A model generated the notes under the pieces. That model made no database searches. It was not told the DNA's origin and saw only the letters and a list, made by a program, of their open reading frames with translations. The position numbers were made by a program, and so were the translations under genes. Source: Isoetes engelmannii (Eukaryota > Streptophyta > Lycopodiopsida > Isoetales > Isoetaceae). Taken from it: 21,074 nucleotides of DNA. The stretch is from NCBI GenBank assembly GCA_011763485.2, contig JAANSK020273601.1:1-21074 (forward strand). Reading direction: 5' to 3'. Positions 1-7,420 of this stretch are shown one piece after another (positions within the stretch are counted from its first letter, which is position 1; each line of letters opens with the position of its first letter).

Positions 1-768
1 AAACATGGCCCCGGAGCTCGCCCGTTTATTTGTTGTAAGGGGCAAGCAAGGGTGTTTATCCCTTTTAACCAGCAAGGAAGCTTCCTCATTCACAGTTGGA
101 TTAGTGACACTTACACAACTAGATTATCAGAGCTTCAACAGCCTCTAGAGCTGCTCATAGCCTGGATTACGTCTTCTAGGAGCTCTCAGCCTGGATTATT
201 AGCATCCGAGGATGAATCCGGGGCTGAAATGCATGCTGCTGCCTATTACGAAGTGCAACTACCTCTTATGCCCTATCACAGGACGTGAATCAACGGTTGA
301 GATCGCATGGATTAGAAAGCATGTCAGTTAAGGTCCTAAAGGTCCTAGAAACTGCAAGATAAACTCAGACTTATAATGAGTAGTCAAAATGCGAATGCAA
401 TCCAAAATTATGTAAATACCAACCATATTGGCATAAATCCAAGAAAATCAATGGCATACCAAATAAATCTCTAGCTAGTGTGAGATGAAGCAAGAAATAT
501 TCAAAGATCAGAGACACCTTTAACCATTGGATCACATATTTGTATTACACAAAGCCATGAATTAAAGGATGATCAAATTAAGGAACATTAATGGGTCCAA
601 GGATATTTTTGATGAATTGTTTCAGATGCTAGAATTAATATGGTTACATAAATCCTAGCATATGTCGTTATGGTAAAACCCACGCTAACGTCAAATAGAC
701 CTGCATTTTACAACTAGATGTGCATGAAAAAGCTGGAATTAATGGCAATATATTGATCAACTATACAT

Positions 769-877
769 CCATTTGTACATGTCAACCATACATTTGTACA
801 GGTGATAATCCATTTATGCAGGTCAACCATACACTTGTACAGGTGATAATCCATTTGTACAGGTCAACCATACATCC
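769..877. repeat. 41-bp minisatellite, about 2.6 copies
   Basis: Two full 41-bp units (769-809 and 810-850) and a 27-bp partial third (851-877) each begin CCATTTGTAC or a near variant and contain GGTCAACCATACA. Copies differ at only a few bases. No ORF crosses the array. It abuts the left edge of the larger duplication that follows. Confidence 0.85.
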
Positions 878-1395
878 ATGCCTTTCCATATGAAATTATG
901 AAACTCATTGGCATGTCTGCAGCACTTACAAGGCATTCCAAATAAGTTACTCCATTTTTTGTAAAATCAAAGGTCTCATCAATGCTTTCCAGCTTGAGTT
1001 TTTACAGTTCCTCATCAAATCCTCCTATATCTGCACCAAACCAATTCTTGTATTCTAAGCAAACATGGTCCGCAGGCCAGAATTTTTATTCAGTTCTGCT
1101 GCTATGTTGATTATGTGATTTTAACATTCCTTGCCATAAGCATAGAGAGCTCATTGAACTCCCACTCTTCCTTCGATAATAGGCGCTAGGCGTTTGCCAC
1201 AATTCAGATGGCATGGCACTGATGTAGAACTGCAAACCTGAAGCTGCTCCAGCTGAAAATGTCAAAGGCATTCTTGACTTTTATGTTCAAATACATATAC
1301 TTGTATCATCTCATATGCACCTGTCCATGACACTTTTGCACAAGGGATGCATTCCTATTAAAAACTAACATTTAATAGGTTCATGTATACACCTG
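876..1395. repeat. Copy A of a direct tandem duplication
   Basis: This block aligns along nearly its whole length, in the same orientation and at roughly 80% identity by eye, with 1428-1985. Shared landmarks include CTTACAAGGCATTCCAAATA near its left end and TCAAAGGCATTCT near 1262. On the minus strand it holds coding-like pieces. One reads EFNELSMLMARN near 1125-1165. Another reads EYKNWFGADIGGFDEEL with one stop just after it, and ends at a consensus GTAAGT donor near 930. These resemble exons of a decayed gene that I do not recognise. No full-length ORF remains. Confidence 0.75.
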
Positions 1396-1427
1396 TTGTC
1401 CAGTATTGCTGTTTTCCAAGTAATCTG

Positions 1428-1985
1428 TGATGCCATCTTTACATATGCAGATATGGAACCCATTAGCAGGTCCATGATTAGACAGCACTTACAAGGCATT
1501 CCAAATAAGTTACTCCATCATTTTTCTAAACTTGAAGAAGTCTCATTAATGCTTTCCAGCTTGAGTTTTCACAGTTCCTCATCAAATCCTCCTCTATCTG
1601 CACCAGTCCAATTCTTGTATTTTATGTAAATGCATTGCACAGTCCGCAGTCCAGAATCCTTATTTAGTTCTGCTGCTATGTTAATTATGTAATTTTAACA
1701 TTCCTCGCCATAAGCATAGAAAGCTCATTGAACTCCCAGTCTTCCTTCGATAATATGTGGTAGGCTTTTGCCACAATTCAGATGGCACCGATCTAGAACT
1801 GCGAATCTGAAGCTGCTCCAGCTGAAATTGTCAAAGGCATTCTCCAATTTTATGTTCAAATACATGAAATTGTATCATTTTATGTGCACGTGTCCATGAC
1901 AATTCTGCACAATGGACACGCCCCCGTTGAAAGACACACTTCCATTGAAAGCTAACATTTTATAGGCTCATGTATATACCCTGTA
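1428..1985. repeat. Copy B of the direct tandem duplication
   Basis: Second copy of the 876-1395 block. It keeps the same minus-strand peptide, EFNELSMLMARN, with base changes that are mostly synonymous against copy A. It also keeps the GCCTTGTAAGTGCTG donor-like sequence (minus strand, near 1490-1500). The splice acceptor seen in copy A before EYKNW (TTGCTTAG) is not preserved here, and the reading frame breaks after the shared KLKLESI motif. About 50 bp near the right end (1915-1950) has no close match in copy A. Probably a segmental duplication of an old gene fragment, now non-functional. Confidence 0.7.
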
Positions 1986-2255
1986 ATGCATTGATTCAAG
2001 AGTATGGGGCGATGGGGATAGAGCTGGTTGGTATACACCAGACATTGAATTCAATCATTTCATTGCACAAATAAAAGACCAAATACATTACTACATTACT
2101 AGATACATTCCTCACCAGATGGGAAACAGGTGGTCTTATACGGTGAGGTATGTATCTATGGGAAACGGGACACCTGCTAAATGGCGAGGGTCCAATCAGA
2201 TTTGTCCTAAGTAAATCTGTACACAAAGATACATTATAAGCTCTCTTCAAAAACA

Positions 2256-2528
2256 TTATCTTGAGGCTACTTTAGGTTTCTGCCTAAGAATGTATAAGGT
2301 TAAGATAAGCATTGCCATAACCACACAGGCTTTGAAAGGTTTATCTAATGGATCACTACGTTGTCCACCAAATATTTTCCCATCTACCAACGAGAAGACA
2401 TGAACTACACCATCTACAAGCTTATCCATGATATCCCATGCTGTATTTCTGAAGAATAGGGCAGCACTTATGAACGGATTTCCCTTTTGCTGAATGTTTG
2501 TATTTTGACTGCGTCCTGGATTAACAAG
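2256..2528 (-). CDS. Terminal exon of an unrecognised protein with a C-terminal membrane anchor
   Basis: A minus-strand reading frame without an ATG runs from a possible AG acceptor (2530-2529) to a TAA at 2256-2258, giving 90 residues. It reads as real protein: NPFISAALFFRNTAWDIMDK and KIFGGQRSDPLDKPFKAC are followed by one hydrophobic segment (VVMAMLILTLYIL, about residues 69-81) and a short basic tail (RQKPKVASR). That layout suggests a tail-anchored or C-terminally anchored membrane protein. I do not recognise the family. It lies directly downstream of the exon set at 2587-3117 on the same strand. The join is unsolved: the only nearby intron would be about 45-57 bp, short for plants, and the phases do not fit cleanly. 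A frameshift or a different donor is likely, so the gene may be a pseudogene. Confidence 0.5.
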   Translation of the reverse strand, partial: LVNPGRSQNTNIQQKGNPFISAALFFRNTAWDIMDKLVDGVVHVFSLVDGKIFGGQRSDPLDKPFKACVVMAMLILTLYILRQKPKVASR

Positions 2529-2586
2529 CTTTCGTCATTTGCTATTCAAAAATTATAAAAACACAAAATAACAAAAATAAGCTTAC

Positions 2587-3117
2587 TGCGAAACTGAAGA
2601 TGCTGGTTTTGCATGAGCTCCTGAACCTTACCCCTCACAAGAGGATCCTCCAAAAGACGAATGACCACTTCCTAATAACAGGTATTTGATACACTGAATC
2701 AGGAAGCAAGACAACAATCACCAAGGAAAGAAGCTACTTAAAGCAGCACTATAAATGCACCTGCATAATAGGATCTCTTTGAATTTTGTCGATGCACTGG
2801 GAAAATATAATATCAGGAGAAACATTCGAGTTGCTTTGAAGATTTACAATACTCCGAAAATGCTCTTCATGTGTGTGCAAGTGGTTATTCATTTGAGATT
2901 CTTCATTCTGAATCAAAAGCCCTTCCTGCAAGCATATGAGTTAATTCAACCAGCAGAATCTAATTCATTCTTAGCAACTGAATTCTTTATCTTTGCCTTA
3001 GAAAAGTGGAAACAAAAACATAAAAAGGAACTTTGAATGCTACCTCTACTGCGGCTTCACCAAGCGTTCTATCAGGCATAATTCTTTGTCCCTGATCCAA
3101 AGAGCCCATGGATGTGC
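2587..3117 (-). CDS. Three candidate internal exons of the same unrecognised gene
   Basis: Minus-strand exon candidates have AG/GT borders and matching phase. Exon A (3117-3044) ends at a GTAGCA donor and encodes SMGSLDQGQRIMPDRTLGEA. Exon B (2925-2761; acceptor TTGCAG, donor GTGCAT) encodes 55 residues including NVSPDIIFSQCIDKIQRDP. Exon C (2671-2587; acceptor TTAG, donor GTAAGC) encodes VVIRLLEDPLVRGKVQELM. A-B and B-C join in phase 0 with no stop. The peptide is hydrophilic and helix-prone. The frame upstream of exon A has a TGA (near 3118-3120) unless exon A starts at the AG just after it. A short ATG exon (3295-3266, MGVSLVILLA, GTAAGA donor) may belong to it. Family unknown; this may be a decayed or captured host gene. 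Confidence 0.45.
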
Positions 3118-3299
3118 CTCACCACCACAAAGCAATCAGCATGGATCGTTCCGCGAAAACCAACGTATCCCGCAGTCCCCCGAGAAGAAAGATCAATTCC
3201 TAATTCTATGAATACCCTAATAACAAGAACAGCGGGGAGTGTCAATAATGCATATCTGATCTTACGGCCAGCAAAATTACGAGAGAAACTCCCATTTTA

Positions 3300-3919
3300 T
3301 CAACCAAAACTATATCAAATTTCTTTATGTATTAGTGAGCGAATATTCTTACAGGTTTGTCAACAACTTGATGACCATGTGTTGAAGCCAAGTAAACAAA
3401 AAATACATTTGAATGTGTGGTAGTGTCCTATAGGGGAGGAGCGCCATATTTGATGCAGTTAAGGGAGAACGGAAAAATGGACTCTATGGATTGCTCAGAA
3501 AACTGGTCTAAAAACAAGAGGTTCGGAGCACCCTTTTAGTGCACCTTGGTTCCAACAATGGCGTAGCTGCGTTCTAGACCTTTTTTTCCCTGCTTTTTCT
3601 ATCAGAAAATAGGCAAATAGACACTCCTAAGAAAGCTTAAATCTTAAGCTATTTGATGCATCTGTTTTTGCCTCAAGCTGATAATGCTACAAGGACATAT
3701 AACCATTTTTATATCTGCTCCACCATCGGAGCAGGGCTGCACCATCATTGACGCCCTATGCTTGAAAGAAAACTCTGTTTAATTCTTTCTGATGTTTGGA
3801 AATATGACTTAAAACTTAGAGAGATGCCATCTTAATCGTTTTTATAAATTTTTTTTTGGGAAATTATGATTATACCAATGATGGAACATGCATCATTGTT
3901 AGTGCCCCTCCCCTAAGTT
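3300..3919. other. No recognisable gene
   Basis: AT-rich sequence with stops in all frames and no convincing splice-bounded coding stretch. Near 3360-3435 it carries a diverged piece of the tandem repeat that follows (ACTTGATGACCATGTGTTGA and AGTGTCCTATAGG), so that repeat family may extend leftwards. Confidence 0.5.
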
Positions 3920-4216
3920 GATTGCGTCATCGACTTGATGACCATATTGATGACCATATACGTATGTGTTGAACCCAAGTTAATAAGGACACTGGCTTGA
4001 GAATTTGAACAACCTGCCAGACAAGTGGTAGTGTCCTATGGGTTGATTGTGTCGCATCAACTTAATGACCATATACGTGGTGACCATATGCATATAAGTT
4101 GAAACCAAGTGAATATGGCTTGAGGATTTGAACTCCTGGTCCACACAAGTAGTGTCCAATGCGTTGATTGCTTTAGTAACTTAATGACTATATATATGTG
4201 ATGACCATGTACATAC
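3920..4216. repeat. Tandem repeat of about 121-125 bp, about 2.4 copies
   Basis: Units start GATTG at 3920, 4045 and 4166 (lengths 125, 121 and a partial 51). Each has an ACTTGATGACCATAT-like segment with internal GATGACCATA duplication. The two full units also have a GGCTTGAG-ATTTGAA segment and end AGTGTCC-ATG-GTT. Copies are diverged. On the minus strand, unit 2 contains GGAGTTCAAATCC, similar to a tRNA B box, so a tRNA-derived SINE origin is possible but unproven. Confidence 0.75.
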
Positions 4217-4312
4217 TTTTCATTATTACATTATTATACAAAGAGACGAACAACTACACGAAATTTTCCAAAAATTTATATTCATAAGAGATTTTTTACA
4301 TGGGAGTTCCAT

Positions 4313-4752
4313 CTACCATCTGTCCCCTCTGATCCAACGTGCCAACTGCAGATCCTTGGGCATGGTGACTCCGGTGGTATGGATAACCACTAAGTTTGTA
4401 TCCTCAAACGAGGAGACTAGGTGTGCTTTCCTTACTACTCTCTAAAATCATAGCTTGGGGATTAAGAGCTTTGTGCTCCTTTGGTACTTTTTAATTTCCC
4501 ACAAAGCTATCGTTCACGGCTTAAATTGTATGGCCATCTACCTTGTGGTGGTACTAATTGCTTTCTTCCTGCTTCTTCCTTTGTTTGAGACCTTCTTCCT
4601 TGGTTTCCTTGGCTAGCTACCGAACACATTGGATGGCTTCCAAATTCTTGTATTTGTGCCCTAGTCCTTTACTTTTTTTCCTTTGGCCTTTCTCGGTTTT
4701 GGCTTAGATCTAAATCCAGATGCCTTCCTTTTTTTGGCATCATGATGTTTAA
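4313..4752 (-). pseudogene. Histone H3-type pseudogene (H3 variant or CENH3-like?)
   Basis: A single minus-strand frame ends at TAG 4313-4315. Its C-terminal part reads [14 protein letters not shown], then [16 protein letters not shown], matching the H3 C-terminus (FEDTNLCAIHAKRVT, then MPKDIQLARRIRGERA). Upstream, TIALWEIKKYQRSTKLLIPK matches the H3 alpha-N/alpha-1 region (VALREIRKYQKSTELLIRK). About 27 residues of helix alpha-2 are missing between R-VVR and AHLVSSFED, and one codon is lost at VT-MPKD. In-frame stops interrupt it in several places (for example before TIALWE and in L-stop-F-stop-RVV), so it cannot make a nucleosomal H3. The upstream frame is unusually basic (KASGFRSKPKPRKAKGKKVK and PRKPRKKVSNKGRSRKK), longer than the canonical tail. 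LLIP and RVVR resemble plant CENH3, but LARWIRG resembles canonical H3; the assignment within the family is open. Confidence 0.85.
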
Positions 4753-5250
4753 AGCATAAATTAATTAATGTGAGAATTTTGGAATTCTTGTTAAGTATAA
4801 AATAGGTTGTCGGGTACCTATAGAATAAATAGAATGAAAGATGGCATTTTAATGCAACCTTTCCGGTAGAAAATTGCCGTGTGTAATAGATTTAGCTTAT
4901 TTTGTGGATGCCATGCCCCTATGCGAGTAAGAGTGACCCGTATAAAGGGCATGAAATGATTGCAAAGATCGCCATGGCAAACTTTGCCAGCACTAAATTG
5001 TAAATTTAGGTTGCATTTACATTCATTGAAAAGATAACATTCTTTAATTTAGAACTGATGTCGTGCACGGGACATGCTGATATACCAATTTTAATGGCCA
5101 AGTATGTGAAGAGGACCGCCGCGGCGACCCTCTGATATGAAACAGAGGTTTAAATTGTAAATAGAATATAAATTGGATATGTAGGAAAAGAGTGATTCAT
5201 ATTCAACAAGCTGTCAATAATTTACAATGTTCGCCTGGGCGAAATTATCG
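4753..5250. other. No recognisable gene
   Basis: AT-rich spacer between the H3 pseudogene and the acidic ORF. It has no splice-bounded coding segment, repeat or RNA gene that I could recognise. A few GC-rich bases at 5116-5128 (GACCGCCGCGGCG) stand out but have no assigned role. Confidence 0.4.
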
Positions 5251-5622
5251 CTATGTTTCTGATATAGAATCAGGGGTCACCCCAAGCTCCTCAGCCATTC
5301 GCTGCATATGTGTCGTGCCCACTTCTATATCCTGGGATGTATCCATCTCAAAATAGCCTGTTACTACAGGCATGTCCACATCCATTGCCTGGGCAAGTTT
5401 GTGCACATGCTTGTCAGTGACTTCATGTTCGAAGTCGTGAGAGCTGCTATCACCAAACAATTCATCTTTCAGCTGACCTGCGAACTCATCCGGATGGAAT
5501 ATTTTCAACTTCTTGAAAGAAGTCCTGTGCTCCTGGGTGCCAGTTGACTCCCTTTCTTCGTTACCCATGTTTTCACATTCCACATATTCACTTGTCAGTT
5601 TACCTATCACCAAAGGCATCAT
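5251..5622 (-). CDS. Acidic ORF of 123 residues, probable last exon of an unrecognised locus
   Basis: An uninterrupted minus-strand frame ends at TAG 5251-5253. It encodes an acidic, hydrophilic protein with segments such as KIFHPDEFAGQLKDELFGDS and MDVDMPVVTGYFEMD, and the end ELGVTPDSISET. There is no signal peptide, membrane segment or known motif that I can identify. It follows, on the same strand, the ORFs at 5684-5953, 6132-6313 and 6357-6689, and may be the 3' exon of one gene with them. The start at 5622 (MMPLVIGK) may be internal to an exon, because the frame upstream is separated from the previous exon candidate by a stop-containing stretch with a T-run. It could instead be a stand-alone relic. 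Confidence 0.4.
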   Translation of the reverse strand: MMPLVIGKLTSEYVECENMGNEERESTGTQEHRTSFKKLKIFHPDEFAGQLKDELFGDSSSHDFEHEVTDKHVHKLAQAMDVDMPVVTGYFEMDTSQDIEVGTTHMQRMAEELGVTPDSISET

Positions 5623-5683
5623 GCGAAGCCTCTAATTTTCGAAAAAAGGTGCCAAAGCGTCAATACCTTTTTTTTCGTTTGCT

Positions 5684-5953
5684 CTAAGAGTCTTTGGTTT
5701 CCGCCATTCTTTCCCCAAACTCCTTATCATCCAATTTATCTAATATAGCATCCAGGTTAGATATATCTGTTTTTTGCGTTATCACGACATCTGGTCTTTC
5801 AGAATCATCATCCATTTAATTTTCCATTTCTCGCTCCTCTTCTTCTTCAGCCTGCCCGGCAGATTGACCTGACATCTTATCTAATGTTGCTAGGAACGAA
5901 CGCAGAAAGCGGCATAGCTTGTCATCCTTTTCAAAAGCCACACTTCTTTTCCC
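5684..5953 (-). pseudogene. Exon-like acidic/charged frame broken by one stop
   Basis: After a T-rich tract (minus strand, T12-13 near 5998-5986) and an AG acceptor at 5955-5954, one frame runs GKRSVAFEKDDKLCRFLRSF, then SGQSAGQAEEEEEREMEN, hits TAA at 5816-5818, and continues directly with MDDDSERPDVVITQKTDISN and LDKLDDKEFGERMAETKDS to TAG at 5684-5686. A single point change could explain the internal stop, since the composition is the same on both sides. Alternatively the TAA is a true stop, with the following ATG a separate small ORF. The protein is low-complexity acidic. Family unknown. It lies between the Lys-rich frame (6132-6313) and the acidic ORF (5251-5622). Confidence 0.35.
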
Positions 5954-6131
5954 CTGCATGAGGGCAACACAGGAAGCTGTCCCAACGAGAAAAAAAAAAA
6001 ATCGAGGACACATCCATCTTTTGACACCAATTGATTGACTATATGATAGGCATATGAGATTGAAATATTGTTGAAGTGATACTTCGTATAGATAAATTTA
6101 TACTTGTTTCTTAGTAATGAGATGGTGTAGG

Positions 6132-6313
6132 CTATCGGTTCAACTCCGGTTCTTTGATGGTTGGTCCTCCCATGTTCTTCTTCCCCATGAACTTGTTTTT
6201 CCTCGGGCTCGTTCTCTTCTCGAGCTGATGATCTTCTGCAGTCAACTTTTTCTTGCCCGTGGGATCTTTCTGTTCTTGGTTCTTCTTTACGCCTGCTCTT
6301 CCTCCAACCTCTG
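6132..6313 (-). CDS. Lys-rich exon-like frame
   Basis: Downstream of the A22 tract (minus strand), one frame reads KKNQEQKDPTGKKKLTAEDH, then RTSPRKNKFMGKKNMGGP and TIKEPELNR, to TAG at 6132-6134. An overlapping frame is also open and basic (KKNRGWRKSRRKEEPRTERS), so the correct one is uncertain. Both lie downstream of the H3-tail-like ORF and would add a strongly basic segment if spliced to it. The homopolymer makes frame assignment and assembly accuracy doubtful. Confidence 0.3.
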
Positions 6314-6335
6314 TTTTTTTTTTTTTTTTTTTTTT
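6314..6335 (+). repeat. T22 homopolymer (A22 on the minus strand)
   Basis: An uninterrupted run of 22 T lies immediately 3' (minus strand) of the H3-tail-like ORF. It could be slippage-grown, or the poly(A) trace of a retroposed transcript ending there. It makes the local reading frame unreliable. Confidence 0.95.
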
Positions 6336-6356
6336 GCCTCCTGTCTGTGGCAGTTT

Positions 6357-6689
6357 TCATAAGTCGTTACTGGCAGACCTGAATGTATCATAACAGGATA
6401 TATCATGCATTATACATACTCCTCCTTGCAGCATTTCGACCGGCTCCAGCATAGCAAGAGTCAAATTTATGGGCATGAAATCCAGTCCTTTGAGACCTGG
6501 GTTGCTTTGGAGATCTATAGAGTCCTCTTTGCGCTCGATATTTCTCAGGTGTCGTGCCTTCTTCTCGAGCTGAGTGGTGTCCTTGTTTTGGGCCCTAAAC
6601 TTTTCCAGCTTCTGATGGCACGCAAGAACCTGGGCGCTCGCGTATTCAAGTGGAGTCATCTTCTTGGCAGTCTGTTTGGTGTGGGCCAT
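6357..6689 (-). CDS. ORF of 110 residues with histone-H3-tail-like N-terminus and coiled coil
   Basis: From the ATG at 6689 the minus strand encodes MAHTKQTAKKMTPLEYASAQ, close to the H3 tail (MARTKQTARKSTGG) over its first 10 residues: K4, Q5, T6, A7 and K9 are kept, R2 is His, R8 is Lys. The H3 match then stops. A charged helical stretch follows (ACHQKLEKFRAQNKDTTQLE, KKARHLRNIERKEDS), typical of a coiled coil, and then a more hydrophobic end (MPINLTLAMLEPVEMLQGG). An in-frame ATG at 6749 would add 20 residues and bury the H3-like end. I prefer 6689 because it lies about 95 bp below a TATA-like box. The frame may run into further exons to 5251. Function unknown; a chromatin role is suggested only by the tail-like peptide. 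Confidence 0.5.
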   Translation of the reverse strand: MAHTKQTAKKMTPLEYASAQVLACHQKLEKFRAQNKDTTQLEKKARHLRNIERKEDSIDLQSNPGLKGLDFMPINLTLAMLEPVEMLQGGVCIMHDISCYDTFRSASNDL

Positions 6690-6787
6690 ACAAAAAAGTT
6701 TGGCGATCGGAGCAAAGGCACCTAGAAATCGTCTCACGAGGGGGATCAAAGCAAAAAGGGTAAACCTAAATTATGAGAGGTACCTTG

Positions 6788-6815
6788 TTTATAGGTTTGG
6801 GGAATTTTAGGGTTT
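6788..6815 (-). promoter_or_regulatory. Candidate promoter: TATA-like box and telo-box
   Basis: On the minus strand, CCTATAAA (6795-6788) sits about 100 bp upstream of the ATG at 6689, and AAACCCTA (6815-6808), the plant telo-box, lies about 12 bp further upstream. Telo-boxes are frequent near the start sites of plant translation-apparatus and cell-cycle genes. Spacing and orientation fit transcription into the H3-tail-like ORF, but short motifs occur by chance. Confidence 0.4.
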
Positions 6816-6901
6816 GGCATGGAAAATTGATATTATCTAACTGTTCAATTAACATATGTATTACTACTTTAAATAATTAAGTTCTTTAGACATTTATTTC
6901 G

Positions 6902-6972
6902 ATATGGGTTAGGGGATGCTAGAAGGGCATTAGAAATTTTCTAATGGTGCTGTCGCGCGCGCTAACCCATAT
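6902..6972. repeat. Hairpin-forming inverted repeat, copy 1
   Basis: ATATGGGTTAG (6902-6912) is the exact reverse complement of CTAACCCATAT (6962-6972). The centre is a near-perfect palindrome, CATTAGAAA-T-TTTCTAATG. The inside shares AGAAGGGCATTAGAA and CTAATGGTGCTGT with the copy at 7115-7186. Similar CTAATGG/CCATTAG hairpins occur in grass CACTA elements, so a CACTA-derived relic or MITE is possible. Confidence 0.8.
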
Positions 6973-7114
6973 AAGACAAATTTAAGCGCTATTTCGCTAG
7001 AAATATTACTCATTTAAGGTTTTAGATGCGGAGCCCTAGCGTACAATGGGCTAAAAAGGCAAATTAGCATATTGATTTTCTCTTTTAACTTAATTTTCAA
7101 GGTCAACCGAGGTC

Positions 7115-7186
7115 GATATGGTTAGGGTGCGCCAGAAGGGCATTAGAACTTTTCTAATGGTGCTGTGGCGCACGGTAATCCATGTC
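7115..7186. repeat. Hairpin-forming inverted repeat, copy 2
   Basis: Second, imperfect copy of the 6902-6972 hairpin: GATATGG at the left pairs with CCATGTC at the right, GTGCGCC with GGCGCAC, and CATTAGAA with TTCTAATG around a short centre. The two copies are about 140 bp apart in the same orientation, consistent with local duplication or a subterminal array. Confidence 0.75.
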
Positions 7187-7266
7187 AAATCAAGTTTTTT
7201 GAATTTTGGTAGACTGAGGCTATCTCCCTAGTGGTTTTTCTAACTATCAGTATCTAGCTACTCTAT

Positions 7267-7407
7267 CTAGCTAATACTCCCTACTGCTTGGAATTTTTTC
7301 CCCACTTTTCGAGGTTCTTGCTTGGGATCTAGCTCCAATGCTGAGTTTCTAGGACAGTTAGAACTATGGGTGATGGCCAGTGCTCGATCTTGGTCAATCA
7401 AGTTCAT
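7267..7407 (-). pseudogene. Short internal fragment next to the 7422-10318 LTR
   Basis: Immediately inside the primer-binding site an ORF starts at 7407 (MNLIDQDRALAITHSSN) and stops at 7267 after 46 residues. Its position is where gag begins in a retrotransposon, but it has no gag signature and nothing further of the internal domain is seen below 7260. The element appears truncated, or its inner part was deleted; no second LTR was found. Confidence 0.35.
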
Positions 7408-7409
7408 TT

Positions 7410-7420
7410 CTCTGATACCA
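7410..7420 (-). other. Primer-binding site, initiator tRNA-Met type
   Basis: The minus strand reads TGGTATCAGAG one base after the LTR end (GTCACA). This is the standard plant initiator-tRNA-Met PBS. It fixes the orientation: the LTR lies at higher coordinates and the element is transcribed on the minus strand. Confidence 0.9.

Noticed and set aside
5-148. Plus-strand ORF starting at position 5 (MAPELARLFVVRGKQG, 47 residues) and an overlapping one at 52-288.
   Set aside because: Both are short, lie at the window edge, overlap in different frames, and have no splice site or motif support. They may be an exon edge, but I cannot support it.
1996-2256. Minus-strand ORF of 86 residues directly downstream of the terminal exon at 2256.
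   Set aside because: It is in a different frame, rich in Cys/Ser/Pro with no protein-like pattern, and sits in the expected 3' UTR.
6131-6150. Sequence GGTTCAACTCC looks like a tRNA B box.
   Set aside because: No A box, acceptor stem or cloverleaf can be formed around it.
6117-6725. Plus-strand ORFs (81 and 106 residues) opposite the H3-tail-like locus.
   Set aside because: They are antisense shadows of the Lys-rich and coiled-coil frames, with composition explained by the complement of Lys/Glu codons and the T-run.
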